64,000 nt of DNA from Cognaticolwellia aestuarii (GCF_002000025.1 NZ_MUZV01000001.1:664032-728031); one strand, 5' to 3'. Counted from the stretch's first letter, positions 30,204-45,843 are shown. Made by a program: numbers and translations. Notes: generated from the letters alone by a model not told the origin.

Positions 30204-30303
30204 AGGGTAATTATAAAAATTAATTTTTTACTATTCTATTTTACTTTTTCTTTTTATTGATTGGTAAGTAATTACGTAAAGCATAGTATTTATCAGGAGT
30301 CGG

Positions 30304-31668
30304 TTGTTGGATCATACACTTTGGCAAAAATGTTTGTCTGTTCTTCAAGAAGAGTTACCCGCACAACAGTTTAGTATGTGGATTCGTCCACTTCAGTGTG
30401 TGATTGCAGATAATATTATGACTTTATATGCGCCAAATAGATTTGTTTTGGATTGGGTTAGAGATAAATACGTCAATCGCATAAATGAACTTGTTGGTAT
30501 GCAAGATACTGCTAATCCACCTTTATTACGTTTTGACGTCGGTAGTATTCCAGCACAAAAAAGTAATATTCAAAATAGTATTAGTCAACTGCAACCCAAT
30601 ACAAAAAGTTCAAATAAAGAAATTGTCGCTCCTGAAAGTAATTTACCGAAAACCACTAATATTAGAGTTAAGTATACTTTCGATAATTTTGTTGAAGGTA
30701 AATCAAACCAGTTAGCGCGTGCCGCAGCATCACAAGTTGCAGATAATCCGGGGGCCGCTTATAACCCTCTATTTATCTATGGGGGAACTGGTTTAGGTAA
30801 AACCCATTTATTACATGCTGTTGGTAATGGTATTTTGCTTAATAAACCTAATGCAAAAATAGCTTACATGCACTCAGAGCGTTTTGTGCAAGATATGGTA
30901 AGAGCATTACAAAATAATGCTATGGAAAAGTTTAAACAATATTATCGTTCTGTTGATGCATTGCTGATAGATGATATTCAATTTTTTGCTGGTAAAGATC
31001 GTACGCAAGAGGAGTTCTTCCATACTTTCAATGCGTTACTAGAAGGTAATCAGCAAATAATTTTAACGAGTGATCGATATCCAAAAGAAGTTGATGTTGA
31101 AGATCGTCTAAAATCTCGTTTTGGTTGGGGGTTAACTATTGCCATCGAACCGCCAGAGCTAGAAACTCGAGTCGCAATTTTAAAACGCAAAGCACAAGAA
31201 AGTCATATTAATTTAGCTGATGAAGTTGCTTTTTTCATTGCTAAACGTCTGCGTTCAAATGTGCGTGAATTAGAAGGCGCCTTAAACCGTGTGATAGCGA
31301 ATGCTAATTTCACCGGTCGGGCAATTACCATTGATTTTGTTCGCGAAGCATTACGTGATTTATTAGCGTTACAAGATAAATTAGTCACCATAGATAATAT
31401 TCAGCGCACCGTAGCTGAATATTATAAAATCAAAGTAGCGGATTTACTTTCTAAAAGAAGAAACCGTTCAGTTGCTAGACCTCGTCAAATTGCAATGGCA
31501 TTATCTAAAGAGTTGACTAACCACAGTTTACCCGAAATTGGTGATGCCTTTGGTGGGCGAGACCATACAACGGTATTACATGCGTGTCGTAAAGTGAAAG
31601 CATTACGCGAAGAATCTCACGATATAAAAGAAGATTATTCAAATTTAACCAGAACATTGTCATCATAA
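30304..31668 (+). CDS. dnaA: Chromosomal replication initiator DnaA
   Basis: This 454-residue AAA+ initiator has four regions. Domain I is [25 protein letters not shown]; a Ser/Asn-rich linker spans about 85-115. Domain III carries Walker [10 protein letters not shown] and the DDIQFFAGK sequence. Domain IV holds the DnaA signature ([19 protein letters not shown]...[25 protein letters not shown], helix-turn-helix). The start is non-ATG: two successive TTG codons (30304, 30307) follow an AGGAG site, and either could be used. It heads the dnaA-dnaN-recF-gyrB cluster. Confidence 0.99.
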   Translation: MLDHTLWQKCLSVLQEELPAQQFSMWIRPLQCVIADNIMTLYAPNRFVLDWVRDKYVNRINELVGMQDTANPPLLRFDVGSIPAQKSNIQNSISQLQPNTKSSNKEIVAPESNLPKTTNIRVKYTFDNFVEGKSNQLARAAASQVADNPGAAYNPLFIYGGTGLGKTHLLHAVGNGILLNKPNAKIAYMHSERFVQDMVRALQNNAMEKFKQYYRSVDALLIDDIQFFAGKDRTQEEFFHTFNALLEGNQQIILTSDRYPKEVDVEDRLKSRFGWGLTIAIEPPELETRVAILKRKAQESHINLADEVAFFIAKRLRSNVRELEGALNRVIANANFTGRAITIDFVREALRDLLALQDKLVTIDNIQRTVAEYYKIKVADLLSKRRNRSVARPRQIAMALSKELTNHSLPEIGDAFGGRDHTTVLHACRKVKALREESHDIKEDYSNLTRTLSS

Positions 31669-31696
31669 TAATAAGTAAGTTAAAAGCGAGTCAGAA

Positions 31697-32800
31697 ATGA
31701 AATTTTCATTGAATAGAGAATTACTATTGAAACCTTTATTATTGGTTTCTGGTGCTGTAGAACGAAAGAGTACACTACCTATTTTAGGTAATATTCTTTT
31801 TGATGTAAGTGGGCAGTCACTTACCTTAACAGCCACTGATTTAGAACTAGAAATGGTGGCATATGCGACTGTAGATAATCATGCTGAAGACGGAAAAATT
31901 ACTATTCCTGCGCGTAAATTGCTCGATATCTGTAAAAGTTTGCCTGATGATTCAATGTTAACTTTTGAAGCGATCAATGATGTTATAAAAATTAGTACTG
32001 GCCGCAGTAAGTATTCGCTTTCAACATTACCAGCCAGTGATTTTCCTAATATTGAAGAGTGGCAAGGCGATGTTGAATTTAAACTGTTAAAGTCTGAATT
32101 ATTACGCTTAATTGAAAGCACACATTTTTCGATGGCTAACCAAGATGTTCGGTATTATTTGAATGGCATGTCGATAGAAACAGAAGGTCATGAAATACGT
32201 TCTGTTGCTACCGATGGCCACCGCTTAGCTATTTGTAAAATTTCTAATCAAGAACTTGAGTTACCGGCTAGGCAAGTTATTGTTCCGCGCAAGGGGATAT
32301 TGGAAATAATTCGTTTGCTTGATCCAGTTGATGAAGCTGTGCAAGTATTTTTAGGTGCAAACCATATCCGTATTATTGATAATGAGTTTTCGTTTACCAG
32401 TAAACTTGTTGATGGCCGTTTTCCTGATTACCGTCGAGTTTTACCACGTAATGGTGACAAAATTCTTAACGCTAATAAAGACGAGCTAAGACAAGTTTTA
32501 TCTCGAGCTTCTATTTTATCTAATGAAAAGTTCAAAGGTGTTCGACTTAATTTTGGTAACACAGAGTTAAAAATTACCGCTAACAATCCTGAACAAGAAC
32601 AAGCAGAAGAAATTATCGGCATAGACTTTCCATATGAAGAAGTCGAAATCGGTTTTAATGTTAGTTATGTTTTAGATGTACTTAATGCCATTAAAGAAAC
32701 CGACGTTAAATTTACCTTAGCCGATGCAAATAGCAGTGTTGTAATCGAAGGTGGAGAGTCTGGTGAAGCTTTATATGTTGTTATGCCAATGCGTTTGTAG
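31697..32800 (+). CDS. dnaN: DNA polymerase III beta sliding clamp
   Basis: The 367-residue clamp subunit shows the three-domain repeat of the beta clamp. It begins MKFSLNRELLLKPLLLVSGAVERKSTLPILGNIL, has the mid-block VRYYLNGMSIETEGHEIRSVATDGHRLA and ends with VVMPMRL, the standard C-terminus. It is 28 bases downstream of dnaA and 10 upstream of recF. Confidence 0.99.
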   Translation: MKFSLNRELLLKPLLLVSGAVERKSTLPILGNILFDVSGQSLTLTATDLELEMVAYATVDNHAEDGKITIPARKLLDICKSLPDDSMLTFEAINDVIKISTGRSKYSLSTLPASDFPNIEEWQGDVEFKLLKSELLRLIESTHFSMANQDVRYYLNGMSIETEGHEIRSVATDGHRLAICKISNQELELPARQVIVPRKGILEIIRLLDPVDEAVQVFLGANHIRIIDNEFSFTSKLVDGRFPDYRRVLPRNGDKILNANKDELRQVLSRASILSNEKFKGVRLNFGNTELKITANNPEQEQAEEIIGIDFPYEEVEIGFNVSYVLDVLNAIKETDVKFTLADANSSVVIEGGESGEALYVVMPMRL

Positions 32801-32810
32801 ATTTTAATAA

Positions 32811-36360
<3,550 letters not shown>

Positions 36361-36380
36361 CTTTTTAAAATTTAAAATAT

Positions 36381-36410
36381 AAATGCCCGATCATCAAATC
36401 GGGCATTTTT
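36381..36410 (+). terminator. Rho-independent terminator of gyrB
   Basis: AAATGCCCGAT (36381-36391) pairs with ATCGGGCATTT (36398-36408) around CATCAA, followed by T residues, 20 bases after the gyrB stop. Confidence 0.9.
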
Positions 36411-36599
36411 GTTTGTAGCCATTGTATATATCCAAACCATTTCAAGGTGAAGTCTTTAGTTGAAATGTAGGTCTTGAATGTTATGGGTATACCTAATGGA
36501 ATAAATTTCAAACATCTAGGCAAGTACACTAGGCTAATAAACTGACAGTCGGTATAATTAGCCTTATTTGACACAATATAACCATAGAATCGGATTGTT

Positions 36600-37535
36600 A
36601 TGAGTACGTTTAATGTAAAGACCTTTCAAGGACTAATATTGCAGTTGCAAGACTATTGGTCACGTCAAGGCTGTGTAATAGTTCAGCCATTAGATTTAGA
36701 AGTAGGGGCTGGGACATTCCACCCAATGACTTTTTTACGTTCTATTGGACCTGAGCCGATGAGTAGTGCGTATGTTCAACCATGTCGTCGTCCTACAGAC
36801 GGCCGCTACGGTGAAAACCCCAATCGCTTACAACATTACTATCAGTTTCAAGTAATGTTGAAACCATCACCAGATAATATTCAAGAATTATACTTGGACT
36901 CTTTGAAAGAGATGGGGATAGATCCGCTAGTACACGACATTCGATTTGTTGAAGATAACTGGGAATCACCAACCTTAGGTGCCTGGGGACTTGGCTGGGA
37001 GATTTGGTTAAATGGTATGGAAGTTAGTCAATTCACTTATTTCCAACAAGTAGGTGGTATTGAATGTGCACCAGTTACCGGTGAAATTACTTACGGCCTT
37101 GAGCGTTTAGCTATGTACATTCAAAATGTAGATAGTATTTATGACTTAGTTTGGACTGATGGCCCAATGGGTAAAGTACTTTATGGTGATGTATTCCACC
37201 AAAACGAAGTAGAACAATCCACATATAACTTTGAACACGCAGATGTTGCCGATCTATTCAAAACCTTTGACCAATGCGAAGCCGTGAGTCAAAAGCTAAT
37301 TGAAGAAGGTTTAGCATTACCTGCCTATGAACAAGTTATGAAGGCTTCTCATGCTTTTAATTTACTGGATGCTCGTCATGCAATTTCAGTAACAGAACGT
37401 CAACGTTATATTTTACGTGTTAGAACTTTATCTAAAGCATGTGCACAAGCTTATTATGCAACACGTGAAGAACTGGGCTTTCCGCTTTGTAAAAATAATG
37501 ATGCCAAAGGCACTTCAGTTGAGGGGCAATCATAA
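36600..37535 (+). CDS. glyQ: Glycyl-tRNA synthetase alpha subunit
   Basis: The 311-residue catalytic subunit of the bacterial alpha2beta2 GlyRS charges tRNA-Gly. The class II core shows as [46 protein letters not shown] and [28 protein letters not shown]. Its stop overlaps the glyS ATG by one base, so the two subunits are translationally coupled. A TATAAT at 36553-36558 is a likely -10 element; its -35 is weak. Confidence 0.99.
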   Translation: MSTFNVKTFQGLILQLQDYWSRQGCVIVQPLDLEVGAGTFHPMTFLRSIGPEPMSSAYVQPCRRPTDGRYGENPNRLQHYYQFQVMLKPSPDNIQELYLDSLKEMGIDPLVHDIRFVEDNWESPTLGAWGLGWEIWLNGMEVSQFTYFQQVGGIECAPVTGEITYGLERLAMYIQNVDSIYDLVWTDGPMGKVLYGDVFHQNEVEQSTYNFEHADVADLFKTFDQCEAVSQKLIEEGLALPAYEQVMKASHAFNLLDARHAISVTERQRYILRVRTLSKACAQAYYATREELGFPLCKNNDAKGTSVEGQS

Positions 37536-39601
37536 TGACAACAGAAACATTATTAATTGAATTGGGTACGGAAGAGTTACCCCCAAAATCGTTAAAAACA
37601 TTAGCGGTAACTTTTCATGATCAAATTAAAGCACAATTAGATACAGCAAAGCTTTCGTATACTGACATTCATTGGTATGCGACACCTAGACGCTTAGCGG
37701 TTAAAGTAAATGGTTTAGTTGCTAGCCAAGCAGATAAAGCAATTGAGAAACGTGGACCAGCTGTTAATGTAGCATTTGATGCTGAAGGTAAAGCAAGTAA
37801 AGCCGCAGAAGGCTGGGCACGATCAAATGGCATTACTGTTGCAGAAGCTGAGCGTTTAGTTACCGATAAAGGTGAATGGTTACTACATAAAACAGTAGAG
37901 CAAGGTAAACATATTGAGCAGTTAATACCTGACATGGTTAATCAAGCGGTAGCAAAATTACCGGTACCAAAGCCTATGCGTTGGGGATCAGGAAGAACAC
38001 AATTCATTCGTCCTGTACATACATTGACTATGCTCTACGGTGAAAAAATTATTGCCGGAGAAACATTAAACGTAAGTGCCAATAATGTTGTCACTGGTCA
38101 TCGCTTTCATCACGAAGGTTTAGTGCACATTGATCATGCTGATAATTATGAAGCAATATTACGTGATGCGTATGTTGTTGCTGATTATGAAGAACGTAAA
38201 AAAACGATTTTAGAACAAATTAATAATGCAGCGAAAGAAATAGACGGTATTGCTTTACCAGATGAAGAGTTACTTGATGAAGTAACCTCATTAGTTGAAT
38301 GGCCTGTTGTGTTAGTCGGAAGCTTTGATGAAGAGTTTCTTAATGTTCCAGCTGAACCACTAATATACTCAATGAAAGATCATCAGAAATACTTTCCAGT
38401 AACAAATACTGAAGGTAAGTTATTGAATAAGTTTATTTTTGTTTCAAATATTGCAAGTAAAGATCCAAGCCAAGTTATCAAAGGCAACGAAAAAGTTATT
38501 CGTCCTCGGTTGGCTGATGCTGAATTTTTCTTTAAAACTGATAAAAAACAAACACTTGAGTCTAGATTAACAAGTTTAGAATCAGTTTTATTCCAAAAGC
38601 AGCTTGGTACTGTCAAGGCGAAGTCAGAGCGCATTGCCAGCTTGAGCGAATTTGTTGCAGAGAAAACAGGTGATGATAAAGCGCTAGCTTACCGTGCTGG
38701 TTTGCTTAGTAAAACCGATCTAATGTCAGATATGGTACTTGAATTTCCACAAGTTCAGGGCACCATGGGTAAATACTATGCCCAACATGATGGTGAACAT
38801 GCTGACGTTGCCCAAGCATTAGAAGATCAATACCGCCCACGTTATGCGGGTGATTCTTTGCCAGAGCAAACTATTGGCTGTGCTGTTGCAATCGCTGACA
38901 AGATCGATTCTTTAGTCGGAATATTTGGTATTAACCAACCGCCAAAAGGTGATAAAGACCCATTTGCACTTCGTCGTGCTGCAATTGGTTTGATTCGAAT
39001 AATTATTGAGAAACAATTAAATCTTGATATTGCCGAATTAATCACAAAAAGTGTCGATTTATATCAAGATAAATTATCGAATGACGATGTTGCAAAACAA
39101 GTTTTAGATTTTATCTCTGGCCGGTACCGTGCCTATTATCAAGATCAAAAAATAGCGATTGATGTTATTCAAGCTGTTTTAGCCAACGCACCGTCTAAGC
39201 CACTAGATTTTGATAAGCGTATTCACGCTGTTACCCATTTTAAAACGTTAGCTGAATCAGCAACATTGGCGGCAGCTAACAAGCGTGTAGGTAATATTTT
39301 AGTGAAGTTTAAAGGTGAGTTATATTCTGAATTTAAAGAAGAATTAGCATCTGAAGCTGCTGAACAAGAGCTTGCTGAAAGCTTCGCTAAAGTTAAGGTG
39401 AAGGTAGTACCATTGATGGCTGCTAAAGATTATCAGAATGCATTGGCTGAGCTTGCAACATTAAAGCAACCAATTGATAACTTCTTCGATAACGTTATGG
39501 TAATGGCTGATGACGAAGCGGTAAAAACTAACCGTTTAACCTTGTTAAGTGAAATTCGTGATAGTTTTTTTGCTATTGCGGATATTTCATTATTGCAATA
39601 A
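37535..39601 (+). CDS. glyS: Glycyl-tRNA synthetase beta subunit
   Basis: The 688-residue beta subunit binds tRNA-Gly. The start TETLLIELGTEELPPKSLKTLA and the blocks MRWGSGRTQFIRPVHTL and KDPFALRRAAIGLIRIIIE are family signatures. The C-terminal anticodon-binding region ends near ISLLQ. It forms a two-gene operon with glyQ and is followed by a strong terminator. Confidence 0.99.
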   Translation: MTTETLLIELGTEELPPKSLKTLAVTFHDQIKAQLDTAKLSYTDIHWYATPRRLAVKVNGLVASQADKAIEKRGPAVNVAFDAEGKASKAAEGWARSNGITVAEAERLVTDKGEWLLHKTVEQGKHIEQLIPDMVNQAVAKLPVPKPMRWGSGRTQFIRPVHTLTMLYGEKIIAGETLNVSANNVVTGHRFHHEGLVHIDHADNYEAILRDAYVVADYEERKKTILEQINNAAKEIDGIALPDEELLDEVTSLVEWPVVLVGSFDEEFLNVPAEPLIYSMKDHQKYFPVTNTEGKLLNKFIFVSNIASKDPSQVIKGNEKVIRPRLADAEFFFKTDKKQTLESRLTSLESVLFQKQLGTVKAKSERIASLSEFVAEKTGDDKALAYRAGLLSKTDLMSDMVLEFPQVQGTMGKYYAQHDGEHADVAQALEDQYRPRYAGDSLPEQTIGCAVAIADKIDSLVGIFGINQPPKGDKDPFALRRAAIGLIRIIIEKQLNLDIAELITKSVDLYQDKLSNDDVAKQVLDFISGRYRAYYQDQKIAIDVIQAVLANAPSKPLDFDKRIHAVTHFKTLAESATLAAANKRVGNILVKFKGELYSEFKEELASEAAEQELAESFAKVKVKVVPLMAAKDYQNALAELATLKQPIDNFFDNVMVMADDEAVKTNRLTLLSEIRDSFFAIADISLLQ

Positions 39602-39948
39602 AGATCAGTTACAGCGGTATTATTATAGCTATTTTATAATATAAGGTTATTTTTTAGCTTAATACGACAAAAAGGAATGCTCAGGCATTCCTTTTTTTTT
39701 GTGATATTTTCAGGATAATAGCAAGAGGTGTTATGTAGCGCCGATAGTTTGCCTAGTTAGGGTTTAAAGTTTACTAACACAGTGTGGCTAACATCGAAAA
39801 GTTTCACCTAAATGACGAAAACTAAGATGATAATATGCCAAAAGCAAAACATACTTAATTATATATGAGTTGTTATTTGAAGCAGCAGAGCATTTGTTAA
39901 GATTGAATAGTAACAAATGCTATGGGGATAAGAGAAAGTCTGAGTGGG
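39602..39948. other. Intergenic region between convergent glyS and tusA
   Basis: The stretch holds the glyS terminator and, near tusA, an 11-bp perfect stem AGCATTTGTTA / TAACAAATGCT (about 39889-39921). This may end tusA transcription, although no T run follows on the minus strand. No gene is seen in the about 190 bases between them. Confidence 0.6.
39671..39700 (+). terminator. Rho-independent terminator of glyQS
   Basis: AAAGGAATGC / GCATTCCTTT closes a TCAG loop and is followed by a run of nine or more T residues. Confidence 0.92.
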
Positions 39949-40191
39949 TTAAGCCATGCCTTTTTTGATAACGTATTGGAAAGGTAACTCTTTCACCTGT
40001 TGGCTGATGAGTTGATGTTCCATAAAACGACAAAAACTTGGTATATCTCTTGCGGTTGAAGGGTCATCAGCGCTAACTAACAGCGTTTCACCAACTGATA
40101 TTTGACGAATTTTTTGTCGTACCATCATTACCGGCTCTGGGCAGCGTAATCCTATTGCATCTAATTGATGATCAGTGTCTGGAAGTGTCAT
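39949..40191 (-). CDS. tusA: Sulfur carrier protein TusA
   Basis: The 80-residue protein relays sulfur from IscS towards 2-thiouridine synthesis and other pathways. The active cysteine is in [20 protein letters not shown], and the second block is [21 protein letters not shown]. The length is normal (81 in E. coli). It is a single gene, divergent from slt. Confidence 0.96.
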   Translation of the reverse strand: MTLPDTDHQLDAIGLRCPEPVMMVRQKIRQISVGETLLVSADDPSTARDIPSFCRFMEHQLISQQVKELPFQYVIKKGMA

Positions 40192-40382
40192 AGTTATTAA
40201 AGTTAACTTGCTAGAGAATATATTGCTGCTAATTTTAAAGCCTATTTACACTAGCGCAACCCCAATATGAGGATAATTAAGTGACTGTATTAACAATTTA
40301 ATAGATAAATATGGTGAATAGACTTGCTTTGTCACGTTAGGAGTGAATAATTGAACTACGCTTATTTTTTCAAGGTCACCCA

Positions 40383-42302
40383 ATGCCGTTAGGTAGTTTC
40401 CGATTTCTAAAAAATATATTACTGAGTGCTCTGTTGGCGAGCACAGCAAGTTTTGCAAATGATGAAAACTTACAGCGAAAAACTTTTTTGCAAGCAGAAA
40501 AGCAAGTGTGGAATAGTGGCTCTGCAACATATGAAAACTTATATAATCAACTGCACTATTACCCTCTGCAACCTTATTTAGATCAGAAACGTTTGATGAC
40601 AAAAATTAATTTGTCATCAACGGCGGAAATTAACGATTTTCTAAACAAGTATGAAGGCACACCATTAGATTGGCCATTGAGAAAAAAATGGCTTAACTAT
40701 TTAGCTAAGCGTAATAAGTCGGTACTTTTTCAACGCTTTTTTAAAGCAACCAGTAATGTCGAGTTAACCTGTCAACATTACTTATTTCAATTAAAGTCTG
40801 GCGTTGTTGCCGAAAAAATACTACCAAAAGTTACACCACTTTGGCTGGTTGGTAAGTCTCAACCTAAAGTTTGTGATCCACTCTTTAAAAAGTGGCAACA
40901 AGCGGGCTATCGCACGAATGACATTATTTGGCAACGTATCGTATTATCCGCTGATGGCGGTAAGCACACCTTAATTCCTTATTTAACTCTGTTGCTACCC
41001 AAAAATGAGCAGTACTTAGCTGAACTTTGGCATAAAGTACGTCGCAATCCTGCTTATATAAAGCGGTTGGCAAAATTTAAGCATAAAACTCCAAGAGAAG
41101 CTGAGATTGTTGCTTACGGTTTAAAGCGTTTAATATGGCGCGCACCACAACAGGCTATCGATACTTATGCTTTAGCCAAAACGTTACTACCATTTACAGA
41201 GCATCAGCAACAGCAAATTACTTTAAAGTTTGCTTTGGCATTAGCGAGTAAAAATCATGTCGATGCAGCCGGTTGGTTAGAGCAAGTTGCTGACAAACAC
41301 TTTAATAGTAACTTAACCCAGTGGTACATAACTGATGCATTACGGGATCAAAATTGGCAAAATATTAAAGCCAAATTGGAGGCATTACCTGAAATTGCCC
41401 AAAAAAGTTTAAAGTGGCGATATTGGTATAGCAGAAGTTTACTGGCAACAGGTGAGTTAGAAGTCGGAAATAAACTTTTAAATGAACTGGCTGAAAGTCG
41501 TCATTACTATGGTTTTTTAGCGGCCAGTTACTTAAATAAGCCGGCTAACTTTCAGAATATGCCCCTAAATGTTAGTGCCGATGAAAAAGCATTGATTATT
41601 AAAAGCCCTGAAGCGAAAAGAGCCTTTGAGTTGTTTGCTATTGGTCGGTTTCATCACGCACGTCAAGAATGGAACTATTGGTTATCTAAACTCAATAAAC
41701 GAGATAAGTTAGTCGCTTCGAAAATTGCAAATGAGATGCAGTGGTATGACAGAGCAATATTTACCTTAGCCAAGGTTGGCTATCTTGATGATGTTGATTT
41801 ACGTTTTCCATTAGGCTTTGAAGATGAGATTAAACATTATGCGGGCGATCAAAAAATTAACTCAGCATGGGCATTTGCTATTGCTCGGCGTGAAAGTTCA
41901 TTTATGTCTGATGCTAATTCATCTGCAGGTGCTAAAGGTTTGATGCAAATAATGCCTGGTACGGCAAAGCAATTAGCGCGTAAAACAGTTTCGAATCAAT
42001 ATTTGTTTGATGCTAAAAATAACATCAAATTAGGTACTAAATATTTACGAAAGCTATTAGATCGTCATGATGGCAATTCTGTGCTTGCAACCGCAGCATA
42101 TAATGCTGGTCCTCATCGAGTGAAAACGTGGCTAAAAAATGCTGAATCGCTACCTGCAGATGTTTGGATTGAGACGATTCCTTATAAGGAAACACGAGAA
42201 TACGTTAAAAGTGTTCTAGCATATCAACAAATATATCAGCACAAAGTAGGGCAGACGGCTTCGTTATTTGATCAAATTATTGCTATGAATATAAATGAGT
42301 AG
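40383..42302 (+). CDS. slt: Soluble lytic murein transglycosylase Slt70
   Basis: The 639-residue periplasmic enzyme cleaves peptidoglycan to 1,6-anhydro products. An N-terminal signal peptide (cleavage near ASFA/ND) is followed by a large superhelical U-domain and linker domain. The C-terminal SLT catalytic domain (about residues 480-620) has the catalytic glutamate in AIARRESSFMSDANSSAGAKGLMQIMPGTA, followed by AAYNAGPHRVKTWL. Size and layout match E. coli Slt70. No TrpR gene follows, unlike in E. coli. Confidence 0.97.
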   Translation: MPLGSFRFLKNILLSALLASTASFANDENLQRKTFLQAEKQVWNSGSATYENLYNQLHYYPLQPYLDQKRLMTKINLSSTAEINDFLNKYEGTPLDWPLRKKWLNYLAKRNKSVLFQRFFKATSNVELTCQHYLFQLKSGVVAEKILPKVTPLWLVGKSQPKVCDPLFKKWQQAGYRTNDIIWQRIVLSADGGKHTLIPYLTLLLPKNEQYLAELWHKVRRNPAYIKRLAKFKHKTPREAEIVAYGLKRLIWRAPQQAIDTYALAKTLLPFTEHQQQQITLKFALALASKNHVDAAGWLEQVADKHFNSNLTQWYITDALRDQNWQNIKAKLEALPEIAQKSLKWRYWYSRSLLATGELEVGNKLLNELAESRHYYGFLAASYLNKPANFQNMPLNVSADEKALIIKSPEAKRAFELFAIGRFHHARQEWNYWLSKLNKRDKLVASKIANEMQWYDRAIFTLAKVGYLDDVDLRFPLGFEDEIKHYAGDQKINSAWAFAIARRESSFMSDANSSAGAKGLMQIMPGTAKQLARKTVSNQYLFDAKNNIKLGTKYLRKLLDRHDGNSVLATAAYNAGPHRVKTWLKNAESLPADVWIETIPYKETREYVKSVLAYQQIYQHKVGQTASLFDQIIAMNINE

Positions 42303-42348
42303 CAAATATATATTGGTGCCACTTCATATTGAAGTATCCTAGGTATAA

Positions 42349-43731
<1,383 letters not shown>

Positions 43732-43743
43732 GCGAATAAATAA

Positions 43744-44370
43744 GTGTCAACACCATATGAAATAGCGGCTGAAGCGGTAATTGATGAAACAATTGTCACA
43801 CGCAGTCGCTTTATTTGCTACCTTAACCCTTGTACCAGTGCCGCTGATGCTAAGGTTTTTATCAAAAGCTTACAAATTATACATCCACAGGCCAGTCATC
43901 ATTGTTATGCTTTTATTGCTGGCCGACCTGAAAATAGTCAGTTATATGGATTTTCTGATGATGGTGAACCATCTGGTACTGCGGGAAAGCCGATGTTAAG
44001 TATGCTAATAGGCAGTCAAATAGGGGAAGTTTGCGCTGTTGTTGTGCGATATTTTGGAGGCACTAAACTTGGCCCTGGCGGATTACAGCGAGCGTATGGT
44101 GGCAGTGTTAAGCAAGCATTGGCGCTTTTACCGACAAAAATTAAAATTCCTATGGTACGTAAAACACTAGCGTGTCAATATAACCAGATGAATGATGTTT
44201 TGTACTATCTAGGGCAGTTTGGTGGTGAGATTATTCAACAAGACTACAATGAAAACATTGTCTTAACATTGTCATTACCAGACGAAAAGCTTGCGCTTTT
44301 CCAGCAGCAATTACAAACAATGTCTGCTGGGCAGTTAACACTACAACCGACAACTAAAAAGCAACAATAA
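43744..44370 (+). CDS. yigZ: IMPACT family protein YigZ
   Basis: The 208-residue protein has the UPF0029/IMPACT N-terminal domain (RSRFICYLNPCTSAADAKVFI, HHCYAFIAGRPENSQLYGFSDDGEPSGTAGKPML, VVVRYFGGTKLGPGGLQRAYGG) and the DUF1949 C-terminal domain. Its cellular role is unclear. It starts with GTG 12 bases after pepQ and ends 6 bases before trkH, in the order pepQ-yigZ-trkH. Confidence 0.95.
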   Translation: MSTPYEIAAEAVIDETIVTRSRFICYLNPCTSAADAKVFIKSLQIIHPQASHHCYAFIAGRPENSQLYGFSDDGEPSGTAGKPMLSMLIGSQIGEVCAVVVRYFGGTKLGPGGLQRAYGGSVKQALALLPTKIKIPMVRKTLACQYNQMNDVLYYLGQFGGEIIQQDYNENIVLTLSLPDEKLALFQQQLQTMSAGQLTLQPTTKKQQ

Positions 44371-44376
44371 ACTACC

Positions 44377-45843
44377 GTGCAATTTAAAAATATCATCCGA
44401 ATATTAGGCTTACTCGTCGCTTTATTAAGTGTGACAATGTTACCGCCAGCTTTTGTTTCTCTCGTTTACCGTGATGGTGGCGGTGTTTCTTTTTTAATGT
44501 CCTTTGTTTTTTGTCTGATCGCGGGATTACTGGCTTGGTATCCTTATCGTGCTGAAAAAAGTGATTTGAGAGCACGTGAAGGCTTTTTAATTGTTGTTTT
44601 GTTTTGGACTGTTTTGGCAAGCTTTTCTGCGGTGCCACTATTGCTATTAGATGAGCCTAATCTGTCTGTTGCCGATGCATTTTTTGAGTCCTTTTCAGGG
44701 CTGACAACAACTGGAGCAACGATTTTAACTAAAATTGATGGTTTGCCGCATGCTGTGTTGTGGTATCGACAGCAATTGCAGTGGTTAGGAGGCATGGGGA
44801 TTATTGTTCTCGCTGTGGCTATTTTACCTATGCTCGGTATTGGTGGTATGCAATTATACCGTGCAGAAATGCCAGGCCCAGTAAAAGACTCCAAAATGAC
44901 CCCGCGCATTGCTGATACTGCAAAGCACTTATGGATGATTTATGTAACGTTAACTGTTGCTTGTGCTTTGTGTTATTGGGCTGCAGGCATGAATCTTTTT
45001 GATGCTATTTGTCATGCGTTTTCTACTATCGCGATTGGTGGCTTTTCAACTCATGACTTGAGTATGGGTTACTTTGACAGTCCATTAATTAACTTTATCT
45101 GTGTATTCTTTTTATTGGTTGCAGGGGTAAACTTTGCCCTACATTTTGCGGTAGTTAACAGTCGATCTTTACGAAGTTATTTTTATGATTCAGAATTTAA
45201 AGCCTTTTTAAGTATTCAGTTGGTGTTAACACTGATTTGCTTTGTTGTTTTGATGAGCTTTAATGTTTATCAATCTGGTTTTGAGAATTTTGAGCAAGCA
45301 CTTTTTCATGCGGTATCTATTGGTACTACTGCTGGGTTTTCCGCAGCATCAGCTAATGAAGCTTCCTTTGCTAATTGGCCTACGCTGTTGCCGATATTAT
45401 TAATATTTTCAAGTTTTATAGGGGGTTGTGCGGGGAGTGCCGGTGGTGGTATGAAAGTGATCAGAGTTCTGCTCCTTTACCTTCAAGGTGTTCGAGAACT
45501 TAATAAATTAGTACACCCAAAAGCGGTATTTACAATTAAATTAGGTAAAAAGGCCTTACCCAACCGTGTTGTTGAAGCAATCTGGGGCTTCTTTTCTGCC
45601 TATGCCGCTGTTTTTGTGATTTGTATGCTATTGCTTTTAGCTGCCGGTATGGATGATATAGCTGCATTTACTGCTGTGGCCGCTTGTCTAAATAATTTAG
45701 GTCCTGGTTTAGGGCAGGTTGCCGCAAACTTCGCTGATATTACCGACTTTAGCAAGTGGGTGTTAGTTGTTGCAATGCTATTTGGGCGCTTAGAAATTTT
45801 CACCTTGCTGGTATTATTCACACCAGCATTTTGGCGAACATAA
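44377..45843 (+). CDS. trkH: Trk potassium uptake membrane subunit TrkH
   Basis: This 488-residue inner-membrane K+ translocation subunit has repeated P-loop/selectivity segments such as SGLTTTGATI, CHAFSTIAIGGFSTHD, SIGTTAGFSAAS and CLNNLGPGL, and a GCAGSAGGGMKVIRVLLL stretch. It starts with GTG six bases after yigZ. Its cytoplasmic regulator TrkA is encoded just downstream on the opposite strand, so this window supplies both main parts of the system. Confidence 0.98.
   Translation: MQFKNIIRILGLLVALLSVTMLPPAFVSLVYRDGGGVSFLMSFVFCLIAGLLAWYPYRAEKSDLRAREGFLIVVLFWTVLASFSAVPLLLLDEPNLSVADAFFESFSGLTTTGATILTKIDGLPHAVLWYRQQLQWLGGMGIIVLAVAILPMLGIGGMQLYRAEMPGPVKDSKMTPRIADTAKHLWMIYVTLTVACALCYWAAGMNLFDAICHAFSTIAIGGFSTHDLSMGYFDSPLINFICVFFLLVAGVNFALHFAVVNSRSLRSYFYDSEFKAFLSIQLVLTLICFVVLMSFNVYQSGFENFEQALFHAVSIGTTAGFSAASANEASFANWPTLLPILLIFSSFIGGCAGSAGGGMKVIRVLLLYLQGVRELNKLVHPKAVFTIKLGKKALPNRVVEAIWGFFSAYAAVFVICMLLLLAAGMDDIAAFTAVAACLNNLGPGLGQVAANFADITDFSKWVLVVAMLFGRLEIFTLLVLFTPAFWRT

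Larger units (their letters stand above)
29828..30303. other. Divergent rpmH-dnaA intergenic region
   Basis: This 476-base AT-rich region separates rpmH (minus) and dnaA (plus). It contains the rpmH promoter, a dnaA promoter with a perfect DnaA box, a second near-perfect box (ATATCCACA, 29989-29997) and three GATC sites at about 29959-29981. No gene is seen. In pseudomonads this interval is itself the origin, but here boxes and GATC sites are far sparser than in the mioC-mnmG gap. Confidence 0.65.

Noticed and set aside
29828..30303. rpmH-dnaA gap as the replication origin (as in pseudomonads)
   Set aside because: Only two DnaA box-like sites and three GATC sites, explained by dnaA and rpmH promoters; the mioC-mnmG gap is a far better match.
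36365..36574. 69-codon open frame between gyrB and glyQ on the minus strand
   Set aside because: It runs through the gyrB terminator and low-complexity dyads; nothing suggests a real protein.
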